Part shown: one piece after another, positions 1 to 9,997 of the stretch
How positions within the stretch are numbered: position 1 is the stretch's first letter
How the letters are laid out: each line of letters begins with the position of its first letter
NCBI GenBank assembly: GCA_015485335.1
Contig: WFTT01000088.1
Span: 1-64,000 of the forward strand
From: Robiginitomaculum sp.
GTDB taxonomy: Bacteria > Pseudomonadota > Alphaproteobacteria > Caulobacterales > Maricaulaceae
Length of the DNA: 64,000 nt
Direction: 5' to 3'
Translations under genes and position numbers: made by a program
Notes under the pieces: generated by a model
What the model was told of the DNA's origin: nothing
The model's database searches: none
What the model saw: the letters and a program-made list of their open reading frames with translations, nothing else

Positions 1-939
1 CAGCCGATGGCACAATTGTTCCAGACTGACGCCCAAACGCCGGCGAAGACTTTCCAGATCATAACGCAAATCCTGCGCCGCCTTCAGGGTCTTGTCATAA
101 GGCATGATCAGCGCCCCGGCGAAATAATTGGCCAGCGCCAGCCGGTATAACCGGCGCGCCACCTTGGACGTCAGCCCGGTTTCCATCTCCATCTGGTCCA
201 GCAAATCACGCTGTTCCAGCAAGGCGATTTGCACGGCCAGTTGAAACAACCGCGCCGGCCCCTCCAGCAATTCATTGAGCATCAGTCGTTTTGAATGACG
301 GTCATAGCGGCGCAAGGCCCCGCGCATCACATCCAACGGCAATACACGGGTACGTACCCCATGCACCTGTAACAGGTAAGCCCGCATGCCTGCGCCCGGA
401 TCCGCCCGGTCCAGATGCGCCTCCTCGGCAAAAATTTCGGCGGCTTCTTCCAGTTCGGCAAAATAATTACTGTGTTCCTGCAATACGTCTCGCACCTGTT
501 GCAAGGGCTGTTCACCAGTATCGCCCCCGCCCTGACGATCATCAAAACGATCCGCCAAGGATGCCAAATCGCTGGCCGTACCGCGATGGCTCTGATGTAA
601 TTGGATCAGCGCCTGTGCCGCGCGCGGGTGGGCATCAGCCAGTTCTTTGAGATCCTGTACATCCAGACCGATATTCTCGACCGCCGGGTCCGCCGCCGCC
701 TCGCGCAGCGACAACAGCATGTTCTGATCCGCCGAAGCGGCAAAGGTCTTGAGATCAAATTCAAAGGTTTCGGCCAGCCGGATCAACACCCGGGCGCTTA
801 GCGGGCGCTGATTGCGCTCCATCAGGTTAAGATAACTGGCCGACACCCCCAGATCCGCCGCCATTTTAACCTGGGTTAGCCCCAGATCCTTGCGCAGTCG
901 TTTTAGCCGCGCCCCGGCAAAGAGTTTCTTTTCCGCCAT
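1..939 (-). CDS. XRE/ScfR (RamB-type) transcriptional regulator, C-terminus cut off
   Basis: An open reading frame starts with ATG at 939 and runs off the left edge; 313 residues are visible. Residues about 8-62 form a Cro/C1-type helix-turn-helix (LGLTQVKMAADLGVSASYLN). Residues about 165-220 resemble the IrrE-like domain of short-chain acyl-CoA regulators, but no HExxH zinc-peptidase motif is seen there. Proteins of this type (ScfR, RamB) sense acyl-CoA status and control acetate, propionate and glyoxylate-shunt genes. The gene diverges from isocitrate lyase across about 150 bp, which is the usual regulator-target arrangement. Control of aceA is inferred from that position. Confidence 0.85.
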   Translation of the reverse strand, partial: MAEKKLFAGARLKRLRKDLGLTQVKMAADLGVSASYLNLMERNQRPLSARVLIRLAETFEFDLKTFAASADQNMLLSLREAAADPAVENIGLDVQDLKELADAHPRAAQALIQLHQSHRGTASDLASLADRFDDRQGGGDTGEQPLQQVRDVLQEHSNYFAELEEAAEIFAEEAHLDRADPGAGMRAYLLQVHGVRTRVLPLDVMRGALRRYDRHSKRLMLNELLEGPARLFQLAVQIALLEQRDLLDQMEMETGLTSKVARRLYRLALANYFAGALIMPYDKTLKAAQDLRYDLESLRRRLGVSLEQLCHRL

Positions 940-1091
940 AATAATTTACATCTATTACATTTTTACAAATTATTATCACACATAAATGACACGTAAACCC
1001 TTATATTCTGTCATTTTTATCAAAAATAGCTCATATTTGTCATAGAAGTAAATTTTTACAGCCAAATTCATGCATGGCTATGGAGACAATC
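940..1091. promoter_or_regulatory. Divergent control region between the XRE regulator and aceA
   Basis: This AT-rich spacer carries five copies of the pentamer TTTAC or its complement GTAAA, at 945-949, 962-966, 993-997, 1048-1052 and 1055-1059. The last two form an inverted repeat, GTAAA-N2-TTTAC (1048-1059), just upstream of the aceA ribosome binding site. Such clustering fits operator sites for the divergent regulator, but the motif does not match the RamB consensus I remember, so the assignment is inference. Confidence 0.4.
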
Positions 1092-2384
1092 ATGAGCACC
1101 AACGGTTTTGAAACCCTCGTCCCAACTGCGCCTTCGGGCCGTTATGACGGCATTGAACGCAATTACACCCCCGAAGAAGTCAAAAAACTGCGCGGTTCCG
1201 TGCAGATTGCCTATACCCTGGCCGAACGTGGTGCCAACCGCCTTTGGGACTTGCTGCACGAAGAGCCCTATATCAATGCCCTTGGCGCCATGAGTGGCAA
1301 TCAGGCCATGCAAATGGTGCGCGCAGGCCTGAAAGCGATTTATCTTTCCGGCTGGCAGGTGGCCGCCGATGCCAATGTGGCCGGCGCCATGTATCCGGAC
1401 CAATCGCTCTACCCCGCCAATTCCGGGCCAGAACTGGCCAAGAAGATCAACCGCACTTTGCAGCGTGCCGACCAGATTGAATGCACCGAAGGCGGGGCGA
1501 CACGGGACTGGTTCGCCCCCATCGTTGCCGATGCCGAAGCCGGCTTTGGCGGCCCGCTAAACTGTTTTGAGATCATGAAGGCCTATATCGAGGCCGGGGC
1601 CGCAGGCGTACATTTCGAGGACCAATTGGCCTCGGAAAAGAAATGCGGGCATTTGGGCGGCAAGGTGTTGATCCCTACCAAGGCGCATGAGCGTAATTTA
1701 CAGGCCGCGCGCCTGGCCGCCGATGTGTGCGGCGTGCCGACTTTGGTGGTGGCCCGCACCGATGCGGAAAGCGCCAAATTGCTGACCTCGGATATTGATG
1801 AGCGCGATCACGAGTTTATCGATTATGACGCCGGGCGCACCCCCGAAGGCTTTTATCGCTTAAAAGGCAATGGGGTGGATCATTGCATCAAGCGCGGCCT
1901 GTCTTACGCCAAGGTGGCGGATTTACTGTGGTGGGAAACCTCCAAGCCGAACCTGGATGATGCGCGCCGCTTTGCCGAGGCCATTCACAAGGAGTTTCCC
2001 GGTAAATTGCTGGCCTATAACTGTTCGCCCAGCTTTAACTGGGAGGCCAATCTGGACAAGGACACCATCGCCAAATACCAGCGTGAGCTGGGTGCCATGG
2101 GCTATAAGTATCAGTTTGTCACCCTGGCCGGTTTCCACAATCTGAACCACGGCATGTTCGAACTGGCCCGTGGGTATAAGGATCGTGGCATGGCGGCCTA
2201 TTCCGAACTGCAACAGGCCGAATTTGCCTCAGAAAAAGACGGCTATACCGCCACGCGCCACCAGCGCGAAGTGGGCACGGGCTATTTTGATGCGGTGGCC
2301 AATGCGGTTTCAGGTGGTCAGTCCTCGACCACGGCGCTTGGCGAATCTACCGAAAGCGCGCAATTTAACGCTGCGGCGGAATAA
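1092..2384 (+). CDS. aceA: Isocitrate lyase
   Basis: Cleaves isocitrate to glyoxylate and succinate, the first step of the glyoxylate shunt, in the cytoplasm. The protein has 430 residues, the usual bacterial length, and carries the catalytic signature KKCGHLGGK near residue 180, the N-terminal ITPEE-like region ([13 protein letters not shown]) and the NCSPSFNW substrate motif. An in-frame ATG exists at 1074, but the ATG at 1092 has GGAGA five bases upstream and gives the expected N-terminus MSTNGFETL, so I chose it. Malate synthase follows 109 bp downstream on the same strand, and the two are probably co-expressed during growth on acetate or fatty acids. Confidence 0.97.
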   Translation: MSTNGFETLVPTAPSGRYDGIERNYTPEEVKKLRGSVQIAYTLAERGANRLWDLLHEEPYINALGAMSGNQAMQMVRAGLKAIYLSGWQVAADANVAGAMYPDQSLYPANSGPELAKKINRTLQRADQIECTEGGATRDWFAPIVADAEAGFGGPLNCFEIMKAYIEAGAAGVHFEDQLASEKKCGHLGGKVLIPTKAHERNLQAARLAADVCGVPTLVVARTDAESAKLLTSDIDERDHEFIDYDAGRTPEGFYRLKGNGVDHCIKRGLSYAKVADLLWWETSKPNLDDARRFAEAIHKEFPGKLLAYNCSPSFNWEANLDKDTIAKYQRELGAMGYKYQFVTLAGFHNLNHGMFELARGYKDRGMAAYSELQQAEFASEKDGYTATRHQREVGTGYFDAVANAVSGGQSSTTALGESTESAQFNAAAE

Positions 2385-2400
2385 ACAACCACGCTATAAT

Positions 2401-2456
2401 GCCTGGCGGGTGGGGCCCTGTTTGCAACAGGATTGACATGCCGCGCCCGCCAAGGC
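2401..2456 (+). other. Nested stem-loop between aceA and aceB
   Basis: The spacer can fold into an outer stem (GGCGGG at 2405-2410 with CCCGCC at 2446-2451, extended by GCCT/AGGC around a bulge) that encloses a six-pair hairpin, CCTGTT-TGC-AACAGG (2417-2431). No U-tract follows, so it is not a standard terminator. It could be an mRNA stability or processing element that sets different aceA and aceB levels; this is inference from the base pairing alone. Confidence 0.45.
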
Positions 2457-2493
2457 AAACGCGCAGGTTCAATGTTTTTTTGAGGGAAATTTC

Positions 2494-4095
2494 ATGACGG
2501 CGCCTTCTTTTTCATGCCCTGATGGCGTGACCATTACCGGTGCATATGCACCGGGCTTTGCCGATATTCTCAGCCCGGACGCGCTGGCGTTTCTGGCGGA
2601 TCTGCATCGGCGTTTCAATCCCGCCCGCGAAGCACTTTTGCAGGCCCGCCAAATTCGCCAGAAAGAACTGGATAACGGACAGGATCCTGGTTTTCGGGCT
2701 GAAACTGCAGACATTCGTGCCGGCGACTGGAAAGTACGCCCCGCCCCCGCCGACCTTCAGGATCGCCGGGTAGAGATCACCGGCCCGGTGGATCGCAAAA
2801 TGATCATTAATGCGCTCAATTGCGGCGCCAAATGCTTTATGGCGGACTTTGAAGATGCCTCCTCGCCATATTGGGAAAACATGGTGCAGGGGCAGATCAA
2901 TTTGCGGGATGCCAACACCCGCACCATTGATTTTGAAGATACTGCGCGGGGCAAAACCTATGCTCTGAACGCTGACCCGGCAGTCTTGCTGGTCCGTCCC
3001 CGGGGCTGGCACATGGTCGAGGCCCATATGCTGGTCGATGGGGAACCAATCAGCGCTTCTTTGTTTGATTTCGGCCTTTATCTTTTTCATAACCACGCCG
3101 CCAGAAAAGCCATGAACAGTGGCCCGTATTATTATCTGCCCAAGTTGGAAAATGCGGACGAAGCGCGGCTGTGGAACATGGTGATCCTGCATGCACAGGC
3201 GGCGCTGGGCCTGCCGGTGGGCACGGTACGCGCCACGGTGCTGATCGAAACCATTATGGCCAGCTTTGAGATTGATGAAATTCTCTATGCCCTACGCGAT
3301 CATATTGTGGGTTTAAACTGCGGGCGCTGGGATTATATCTTCAGTTATATCAAACGCTTTGCCAAACGCGCCAACCGCCTGTTGCCGGACCGCGCCGAAG
3401 TGACCATGGCCTCGCCTTTTATGCACGCCTATTCGCGCCTGGTGATTGAAACCTGTCATCGGCGCGGCGCCCATGCCATTGGCGGTATGGCGGCGCAAAT
3501 CCCGGTCAAGGGCGACAATGCCGCCAATGATGCGGCCTTTGCCAAAGTGCGCGCCGACAAGGAACGCGAGGTCAAGGATGGCCATGATGGCACTTGGGTG
3601 GCCCACCCTGGCATGGTGGCGCTGGCCATGGAGGTATTTGATAAATATATGCCCGCGGCCAATCAGATCGAACGGTTAAATGGTTACAGCGCCAGTGCCG
3701 ACCACCTTCTTACCCCCAGCACCGGGGCGATCACCCTTGGCGGGGTGCGCACCAATATCGAGGTGGGTATTTTGTATCTGGCCTCATGGCTGCGCGGACA
3801 GGGCGCCGCGCCCATCCATAATCTTATGGAAGATGCCGCCACCGCAGAAATATCGCGGGCGCAATTATGGCAATGGCGCGTTCACGGCGCCAAAATGGAT
3901 AATGGCACGGTCATTGACCGGGCGTTGTTACAGGCCGAATTTGCTCATGTGCTGGACGCGCTGAAGGCTCAGACCGGCGATGAAAGCTGGAATGACAGCC
4001 GCATTGAAGATGCCGCCAAGCTGATGCAAAGCCTGGTCTTTGATGATGAATTTGCCGAGTTCCTGACCCTGCCGGCCTATGAACTGATTAAATAA
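2494..4095 (+). CDS. aceB: Malate synthase A
   Basis: Condenses glyoxylate with acetyl-CoA to malate, the second glyoxylate-shunt enzyme. The protein is 533 residues, the length of classical AceB and shorter than the GlcB (G) form. Family motifs visible are MADFEDASSPYWENM near residue 110, VRATVLIETIMASFEIDEIL near 250 and LNCGRWDYIFSYIKR near 275. The start ATG at 2494 has TGAGGGAAATTTC upstream. It lies directly after aceA, separated by a structured spacer, and ends just before a strong hairpin terminator. Confidence 0.97.
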   Translation: MTAPSFSCPDGVTITGAYAPGFADILSPDALAFLADLHRRFNPAREALLQARQIRQKELDNGQDPGFRAETADIRAGDWKVRPAPADLQDRRVEITGPVDRKMIINALNCGAKCFMADFEDASSPYWENMVQGQINLRDANTRTIDFEDTARGKTYALNADPAVLLVRPRGWHMVEAHMLVDGEPISASLFDFGLYLFHNHAARKAMNSGPYYYLPKLENADEARLWNMVILHAQAALGLPVGTVRATVLIETIMASFEIDEILYALRDHIVGLNCGRWDYIFSYIKRFAKRANRLLPDRAEVTMASPFMHAYSRLVIETCHRRGAHAIGGMAAQIPVKGDNAANDAAFAKVRADKEREVKDGHDGTWVAHPGMVALAMEVFDKYMPAANQIERLNGYSASADHLLTPSTGAITLGGVRTNIEVGILYLASWLRGQGAAPIHNLMEDAATAEISRAQLWQWRVHGAKMDNGTVIDRALLQAEFAHVLDALKAQTGDESWNDSRIEDAAKLMQSLVFDDEFAEFLTLPAYELIK

Positions 4096-4130
4096 AAAAG
4101 GCGCTGTGCATTGTGCACAGCGCCTTTTCC
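4094..4130. terminator. Bidirectional rho-independent terminator
   Basis: An 11-bp perfect stem (GGCGCTGTGCA at 4100-4110, its complement at 4114-4124) with a three-base loop is flanked by A-rich sequence on the left and TTTT on the right. It can end transcription from aceB on the plus strand and from the TonB receptor gene on the minus strand. Confidence 0.9.
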
Positions 4131-4145
4131 TGACCGGTAGCCAGT

Positions 4146-6380
4146 TTATTGAATATCAAACTTCAGTTCGACACCAATGATCCGGCCCTTGTTCAATGGT
4201 GAGAAAGAACCACCGCCAAGGGTTGCCGGCAATTGCGTATCGCCGCCCTGGGTCACTTCATTAAGAAGGTTTTTGCCATAAAGCGAAACCGTGATGTCGT
4301 TGTCGGTGGTAAAGCTCAGATTGAGATCCAGAATATCCGCACCATTGAGCTCACCAAGGTTGTTATCCGTATAGAAGGAATGATCCCGGTGTGAATAATT
4401 GGTGCGCAATGACCATTCCCCAAGACCTGGAATTTCGCTGTTCAGGATGAAACCAACGCTGTAGGTCCAGGGCGCCAGCCGCGGAATTTTCAGGTTTTTG
4501 TCTGCGACGTTCAACGCTCCATCGCCGTTCAGGTCAAACAACACCTTGTCATAACTGCCATTGGTGTAACCGATGGAGCCAAGAAGGGTGATCATATCCA
4601 TGATGTTGACCTGGGCTTCGGACTCAAAGCCCCAAATGGTGGCATCGGCGGTGTTGCGGATAAACTGCACTACACCGGCCAGCGGGTCGGCAATGTTGAT
4701 TTCACGCTGCATATTCGAAATGTCATTATAGAAAACAGCCGAATTAATGCGGGTGATGGCATTGGGTTTGCCTTTGAAGCCCACTTCGAAAGAGCTGACT
4801 TTCTCTTCATTAAAGGGCTTGGGCAGGAAAACCGCCGAAGTATTGCGGAAGTTATACCCGCCGGAACGGAAACCCTGGGTCCAATGGCCATACACATTCC
4901 AGTCATCATTGGGTTCCCATGTCAGGCCAACTTTTGGTGAAAAGTTGGTCCAGGAATCACGGTCATTGAAATCAAACGGGCAAGTGCCGGTCACCACATC
5001 ACACGGGGTACGATTGAAAATCAGTGTTGCAATGCTGGCGCGTTTGGTTTCATGGGTATAGCGACCACCCAGAATAAACGAGACCTGATCAGTCAGATCA
5101 TAATCCCCCTGGATAAAGGCCCCATAGGTTTTCTGCCGCTGTTTGCCACCACCAAAGAAATTCAGGCGGCCAAAGGCGATATTACGGGTTTCCTGATAGG
5201 CGATGTCCTGTGTAAAGAAATACAGGCCCGTGGTGATATCCAGCTTGTCAGCAAAACGACCGGCATAGCGCAGCTCGTTGCTCCACTGTTGCTGATCGGT
5301 GGCAAAACTAGCGTGGAAGAGCGGCAGCGGAGTCGCATCAATATCACTGCGTCCTTCATTAACAAAATCACGAAAGCCAGCAATATTGGTGATAACGCCA
5401 TCGCCAAAGGGGACGTTCCAATTGGTTTCAAAAATCACCTGATCCCAATTGTTGTTATAGAACCCAACCTCGTCGATGGAGAAACCATCAGAATTGCGAT
5501 CAAAGCTGACAAAGGCATTGGGGAAGGTTCCATTACGCCCCGGGTGATTTTGCGCCGCCGGACCGTCGCCATTGCTGTCGCCATGTTCATAGCGGAGCGT
5601 GAATTCCAGATCGTCATTGGGTGTATATACCAAGGATGGGCGCACCAATACGGTTTCGGCCTGTCCAAAGACACTAAACGCATCGGGCTTGCCAAAACGC
5701 GGCCCACCCAGATAATTTTTGAAATAGCCATTGTCCTTGTTGTAATAGGCGGCGACCTTGGCTTTCAGCTTGTCTTGAACGATCGGGCCGGAAACTGACC
5801 CCATCAGATAATAATTGCCACCGGTATTTTTAAACCCGGATTCAGCGGCAGATTTGAAACTGGCCTTGAAGTCATCGGTTGGCTTCTTGGTGTTGATCAA
5901 GACTGCACCGCCGGTCACGTTGCGCCCAAACAGAATGCCTTGCGGACCACGCAGAACTTCGACGCTGTCCAGATCAAAAATATCCAGAACCACACCGCCA
6001 TTTACGCCCAGATACATGCCATCAACGAAAACACCAACCGTGGGGTCGATGGATGGGATAGAACTGTTAATCCCGAGGCCACGGATAGAGAAGTTTGCTA
6101 CACCGCGCGAGGTGCCAATATCTTCCAGCGACACGTTGGGGATGGAATAACTCAGCGTGTGCAAATCCGTGACATGCAGAACCTCAAGTTGTTTTTCCCC
6201 AAAGGCGGTAATGGCTACCGGCGCTTCTTGAATATTGACCCCTCCAGCTTTCTTGGTGGCGGTAACGATAATTTCGTCTTCCAGTATGCTGCCCGCACTT
6301 TGTGCGCTGGCCGTTCCGGCACTGCAAAGAGCGACAGACGAGGCCGCACACAGCATGGCGATTTTAATTGAATGTTTCAT
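4146..6380 (-). CDS. TonB-dependent receptor
   Basis: Outer-membrane beta-barrel transporter of 744 residues with a signal peptide (first 26 residues, cleavage near ASAQS). The plug domain begins with EIIVTATKKAGG and includes FSIRGLGIN, the DGMYLG segment and VEVLRGPQGILFGRNVTGG; the barrel ends with a typical aromatic-poor hydrophobic strand (GVELKFDIQ). The variety resembles the expanded receptors of sphingomonad-like bacteria that take up plant or aromatic compounds, but the substrate cannot be read from sequence. It is monocistronic, converges on aceB and shares its terminator. No FecI/FecR pair is adjacent. Confidence 0.93.
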   Translation of the reverse strand: MKHSIKIAMLCAASSVALCSAGTASAQSAGSILEDEIIVTATKKAGGVNIQEAPVAITAFGEKQLEVLHVTDLHTLSYSIPNVSLEDIGTSRGVANFSIRGLGINSSIPSIDPTVGVFVDGMYLGVNGGVVLDIFDLDSVEVLRGPQGILFGRNVTGGAVLINTKKPTDDFKASFKSAAESGFKNTGGNYYLMGSVSGPIVQDKLKAKVAAYYNKDNGYFKNYLGGPRFGKPDAFSVFGQAETVLVRPSLVYTPNDDLEFTLRYEHGDSNGDGPAAQNHPGRNGTFPNAFVSFDRNSDGFSIDEVGFYNNNWDQVIFETNWNVPFGDGVITNIAGFRDFVNEGRSDIDATPLPLFHASFATDQQQWSNELRYAGRFADKLDITTGLYFFTQDIAYQETRNIAFGRLNFFGGGKQRQKTYGAFIQGDYDLTDQVSFILGGRYTHETKRASIATLIFNRTPCDVVTGTCPFDFNDRDSWTNFSPKVGLTWEPNDDWNVYGHWTQGFRSGGYNFRNTSAVFLPKPFNEEKVSSFEVGFKGKPNAITRINSAVFYNDISNMQREINIADPLAGVVQFIRNTADATIWGFESEAQVNIMDMITLLGSIGYTNGSYDKVLFDLNGDGALNVADKNLKIPRLAPWTYSVGFILNSEIPGLGEWSLRTNYSHRDHSFYTDNNLGELNGADILDLNLSFTTDNDITVSLYGKNLLNEVTQGGDTQLPATLGGGSFSPLNKGRIIGVELKFDIQ

Positions 6381-6682
6381 GTTCTTGGTTTCCTCATTAT
6401 TCCTAGCGGATATGGCGTTTGATTTTTATTGCCCCCCCACAGGGTGTCTTTTCATACCTAAGTTTGTGAAATCTTGCTAATAAAACGGGGATTTGAACGC
6501 ACAAGGCTCTACAGAATTCTGCTTATGTGACAGTTATGCAACATTTTGGCGGATATAGGGGAATATGTGCCGCCATTTTACGCTATGTGACCCCTTAACC
6601 GCCCCCGGGCAATAACCATCATTGAAGCGCGCCCCGGCACGCCGTAAGTATTGCTTATCTTCCCTGTCCTCAAGGATTCTCC
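6381..6682. other. 302-bp spacer between divergent TonB receptor and permease genes
   Basis: No gene is seen here. The stretch holds the promoters of two divergent genes. One detail stands out: the octamer TATGTGAC occurs at 6524-6531 and again exactly 60 bp later at 6584-6591, in the same orientation. A GGCGG...CCGCC inverted pair lies between the copies. These could be regulator sites, but there is no further support. Confidence 0.3.
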
Positions 6683-7978
6683 ATGACCACAGCCTCCCCC
6701 CATCCTGTACGCAAGCTGGGCTTGATCGAACTGATTGCCATGGGCGTAGGTGGCATGATTGGTGGCGGGATTTTTTCTGTGCTGGGCCTGGCCGTTGGCA
6801 TTGCCGGCCATGCGGCCCCTCTTGCCTTCCTGATCGGGGCGATGATCGCCCTGGCCGGTGGGTATTCCTATGTGAAACTGGCCCTGACCTTTCGGGATGA
6901 CGGGGCCAGCTACACATATCTGGCACGTGCCTTTCCCCGGTTTCAGCTGATTGCCACGCTGGGCGGCTGGACGGTCATTGTCGGCTATGTGGGTACTCTG
7001 GCGCTGTATGCCTTTACCTTTGGCGCCTACGGGGCAGACTTGCTGGGCCATGGCACCGATCAACTGTTTCGCATGGGATTGTCGGCTCTGGTATTGCTGT
7101 TTTTCCTGGTGATTAATCTGCGTGGTACTGGCGATGCCGGCTTTGCCGAAGACCTGATCGTTTATACCAAAATTGCACTCCTTGGATTCTTTGCCATTGC
7201 CGGGGCGATTACGGTTAAGCCGGGCGACCTTTTCCCGGTACTGGATCGGGGCATTGCCTCGGTCTTTATGGCCGGGGCGCTGGTATTTGTGGCTTTCGAA
7301 GGGTTTCAGCTGATCACCAATGTGGTGACTGAAATGCGCAATCCAGACAAGAATCTGGCGCGCGGCATCTATGCTTCCATCGCCATCACCTCGATCATTT
7401 ATATCGTTCTGGCGATCGTAGGCGTTGGGAATCTGGGCGAAGCCCAGTTAATCGAAGCCAAGGAATATGCCCTGGCCGCCGCAGCACGCCCTGTACTGGG
7501 CGAAGCCGGGGTTGTGCTGGTCGGGGTCGCGGCCCTGTTGGCTACCTCCAGTGCCATTAACGCCACCACCTTTGGGGCGTCGCGGATGATGGCGCAAATG
7601 GCCACTGAAAAACGTATGCCCGTGGCCTTTACCCATCGAAATGCGCGCAACGCCCCCAATATGGCGGTGTATGCCCTGATCGGATTTGCAAGCCTTTTTA
7701 CCCTTGCCGGCGGACTGGAAGTAATCGCATCCTTTTCATCAATGACATTTTTACTGGTCTCCATTGGCGTATCTGCCGCCAATTTGAAACTCTACCGCAA
7801 AAGCCATTCCAGACTGGCTTTAATCGTTTTGGGGCTGGCCCTCATGGGAACAACGGTGGCGCTCTTGCTGGCGTATTTATGGGCCCACGACCGCCCCACC
7901 CTGTACATAATTTTTGCCCTTTATGCGACGGTCGGCAGCGCCGCCGCCCTCTATGAATTCACACGGAGATCTACATGA
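6683..7978 (+). CDS. APC-family amino acid/polyamine permease
   Basis: Integral membrane protein of 431 residues with about twelve hydrophobic segments. The N-terminus has the APC transmembrane-1 signature GVGGMIGGGIFSVLG, and segment 6 has the family pattern VFVAFEGFQLITN followed by EMRNPDKNLARGI. It probably imports an amino acid or related amine by proton symport. CAAGGA lies about nine bases upstream of ATG 6683. It is the first gene of a tight block in which each stop overlaps the next start as ATGA, so it is probably co-translated with the thioesterase. Substrate unknown. Confidence 0.9.
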   Translation: MTTASPHPVRKLGLIELIAMGVGGMIGGGIFSVLGLAVGIAGHAAPLAFLIGAMIALAGGYSYVKLALTFRDDGASYTYLARAFPRFQLIATLGGWTVIVGYVGTLALYAFTFGAYGADLLGHGTDQLFRMGLSALVLLFFLVINLRGTGDAGFAEDLIVYTKIALLGFFAIAGAITVKPGDLFPVLDRGIASVFMAGALVFVAFEGFQLITNVVTEMRNPDKNLARGIYASIAITSIIYIVLAIVGVGNLGEAQLIEAKEYALAAAARPVLGEAGVVLVGVAALLATSSAINATTFGASRMMAQMATEKRMPVAFTHRNARNAPNMAVYALIGFASLFTLAGGLEVIASFSSMTFLLVSIGVSAANLKLYRKSHSRLALIVLGLALMGTTVALLLAYLWAHDRPTLYIIFALYATVGSAAALYEFTRRST

Positions 7979-8448
7979 GTACTGATGAGTGGGATTATCC
8001 CGAACCGTTTATTCACCGGGTAACCGCCAAGCCAGAGCACATTGATGCCTTTGGCCATGTCAATAATGCGGTTTACAATACCTGGCTGGATGAAGCCGCC
8101 TGGGCCCATTGGAACAGTTTTGGTTTTGACAAGCAAAGCTGTGTTTCGGCACGGCGCGGCATGGCCGTCATTCATGCGGAAAGTGATTATCTGGCCGCCA
8201 GCTATGTTGGGGATGAACTGGATGTGGCGGTCTGGATTACCGCTACTGATAAGCGCCTGCGGGCCGAACGGCGCTATCAGATCCGCCACGCCGATTCCGG
8301 ACAAACCATCTTTCGCTCTCACTGGAAACTGGTATGCATCAATCTGGATACTGGCCGCCCGACCCGTATGAGCGCCGAACTGGTTGCACATTACGTCGTA
8401 AAAGACCAAGTTAGGGCCTGCATTGAGAAAGCCAAGACAACATCATGA
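7975..8448 (+). CDS. Acyl-CoA thioesterase, 4HBT hotdog family
   Basis: Small cytoplasmic hotdog-fold protein of 157 residues. The segment HIDAFGHVNNAVYNTWLDEA near residue 22 is the classic 4HBT/YbgC signature, with the aspartate and asparagines of the active site. It hydrolyses an acyl-CoA or a related thioester; the chain length cannot be predicted. The start overlaps the permease stop by four bases (ATGA), and its own stop overlaps the map start in the same way. Confidence 0.9.
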   Translation: MSTDEWDYPEPFIHRVTAKPEHIDAFGHVNNAVYNTWLDEAAWAHWNSFGFDKQSCVSARRGMAVIHAESDYLAASYVGDELDVAVWITATDKRLRAERRYQIRHADSGQTIFRSHWKLVCINLDTGRPTRMSAELVAHYVVKDQVRACIEKAKTTS

Positions 8449-9278
8449 TGACCTTTACCGAAGCCGATGAAGCCCCCGCCGGGCGCACCAATATGATCAA
8501 GCTGCATACTGAGGAAGATTTTGAGGGTATGCGCAAGGCGGGCCGCCTGGCCGCAGAATGTCTGGATATGTTGTGCGAATATATGCAGCCGGGCGTAGTT
8601 ACGGACAAGCTGGACCGGCTGGCGCGTGAGTTTATGCTGGATAATGGCTCGCAACCGGCCTGCCTGTATTATCGCGGCTATCCCAAAACCCTGTGCATTT
8701 CAGCCAATCACGTAGTGTGCCACGGCATTCCCGGCGAGAAAGTTCTCAAAGACGGCGATATCGTCAATATTGATGTGACGCTGATCCTGGATGGCTGGCA
8801 TGGGGATACCAGCCGCATGTTTGCATTGGGCAATGTAAAGCGCCGCGCTCGACGCCTGATCGATATTACCTATGAAGCCCTGCAACGGGGCATTGCCGAG
8901 GTGAAACCCGGCGCAACCCTGGGCGATATTGGTCACGCCATCCAGTCCTATGCCGAGGCGGAACGCTGTGCAGTGGTGCGTGATTTTTGTGGACATGGGC
9001 TTGGCCGGGTATTTCACGATGCGCCCAATGTGCTGCATTATGGCCAGCCCGGCACCGGAACGCAGCTGAAAGAGGGTATGTTTTTCACTATCGAGCCAAT
9101 GCTTAATCTGGGCAAACCCGCAGTGAAAATTCTTTCCGATGGCTGGACCGCGGTCACTCGGGATCGTTCACTATCGGCACAGTTTGAACACTCCATTGGC
9201 GTGACAGCCAAAGGGGCAGAGGTCTTTACTACCTCGCCAGCAGGTCTGCATAACCCGGCACAATCTCACGACGCATGA
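8445..9278 (+). CDS. map: Type I methionine aminopeptidase
   Basis: Removes the initiator methionine from new proteins. The 277-residue sequence contains all five metal ligands: Asp in [11 protein letters not shown], Asp in HGDTSRM, His in [13 protein letters not shown], Glu in FTIEPML and Glu in QFEHSIGV. An N-terminal extension of about 15 residues precedes the usual start ([17 protein letters not shown]); an internal ATG at 8493 is a possible alternative start, but the ATGA overlap with the upstream gene favours 8445. map-radC adjacency is common in alphaproteobacteria. Confidence 0.96.
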   Translation: MMTFTEADEAPAGRTNMIKLHTEEDFEGMRKAGRLAAECLDMLCEYMQPGVVTDKLDRLAREFMLDNGSQPACLYYRGYPKTLCISANHVVCHGIPGEKVLKDGDIVNIDVTLILDGWHGDTSRMFALGNVKRRARRLIDITYEALQRGIAEVKPGATLGDIGHAIQSYAEAERCAVVRDFCGHGLGRVFHDAPNVLHYGQPGTGTQLKEGMFFTIEPMLNLGKPAVKILSDGWTAVTRDRSLSAQFEHSIGVTAKGAEVFTTSPAGLHNPAQSHDA

Positions 9279-9967
9279 GCGAAACAAAAAAAACCAAACC
9301 ACATTATCACGGCCACCGCATGCGCCTGCGCGAACGCTTTGCCCAATCTGGTCCCGAAGCACTGGCCGATTACGAACTGCTAGAGCTGTTATTGTTTAGA
9401 GCCATTCCACGCCGGGACGTCAAAGAACTGGCCAAATCCCTGATTGAAACCTTTGGCGGCTTTGCCGAAGTGCTGGGGGCCGCTCCGGAGCGGCTGGCCG
9501 AATTGCCGGGCATGACCGATGGCATTGCGCGTGAGCTGAAAATCATCCATGCAGCCGCTTTGCGTCTTCACCAGGCTGGGGTGATGAACCGCCCCGTGGT
9601 TTCCAGCTGGAGCGCACTGTTGGATTATTGCCGCGCCGCGCTGGCCCAGGAAACCCGCGAACAGTTTCGGGTGTTCTATCTGGACCGGAAAAATCGCCTG
9701 ATCGCCGACGAAGTGCAAAACCACGGCACCGTTGACCACACCCCGGTTTATCCCCGGGAAGTTTTACGTCGGGCGCTGGAACTGGGCGCCTCGGCGGTCA
9801 TTCTGGTCCACAACCATCCCAGTGGCGACCCGACCCCTTCCAAAAGTGATATTGAAATGACCCGACAGGTGATCACCGCGGCCCGGGCCTTGAAAATCTC
9901 GGTGCATGATCACATCATTGTCGGCCGTCAAGACGTGATCAGCTTCAAGGCATTGGGATTGATATAA
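9275..9967 (+). CDS. radC: RadC family JAB/MPN-domain protein
   Basis: A 230-residue RadC/YeeS-type protein. The N-terminal part is a helix-hairpin-helix-like region ([15 protein letters not shown]), and the C-terminal JAMM domain shows the metal motif [19 protein letters not shown] and the DHIIVG segment. Although named for DNA repair, the family's biochemical role is unsettled; a metal-dependent hydrolase fold is what the sequence supports. The start overlaps the map stop (ATGA), and the gene ends the permease-thioesterase-map-radC block. Confidence 0.93.
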   Translation: MSETKKTKPHYHGHRMRLRERFAQSGPEALADYELLELLLFRAIPRRDVKELAKSLIETFGGFAEVLGAAPERLAELPGMTDGIARELKIIHAAALRLHQAGVMNRPVVSSWSALLDYCRAALAQETREQFRVFYLDRKNRLIADEVQNHGTVDHTPVYPREVLRRALELGASAVILVHNHPSGDPTPSKSDIEMTRQVITAARALKISVHDHIIVGRQDVISFKALGLI

Positions 9968-9997
9968 GCTGGTTTCTGCCCACAGGGACAATCAGAT

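Noticed and set aside
5052-5798. Plus-strand frame of 248 codons inside the TonB receptor gene
   Set aside because: Antisense to conserved beta-barrel sequence, no ribosome binding site and no recognisable motif.
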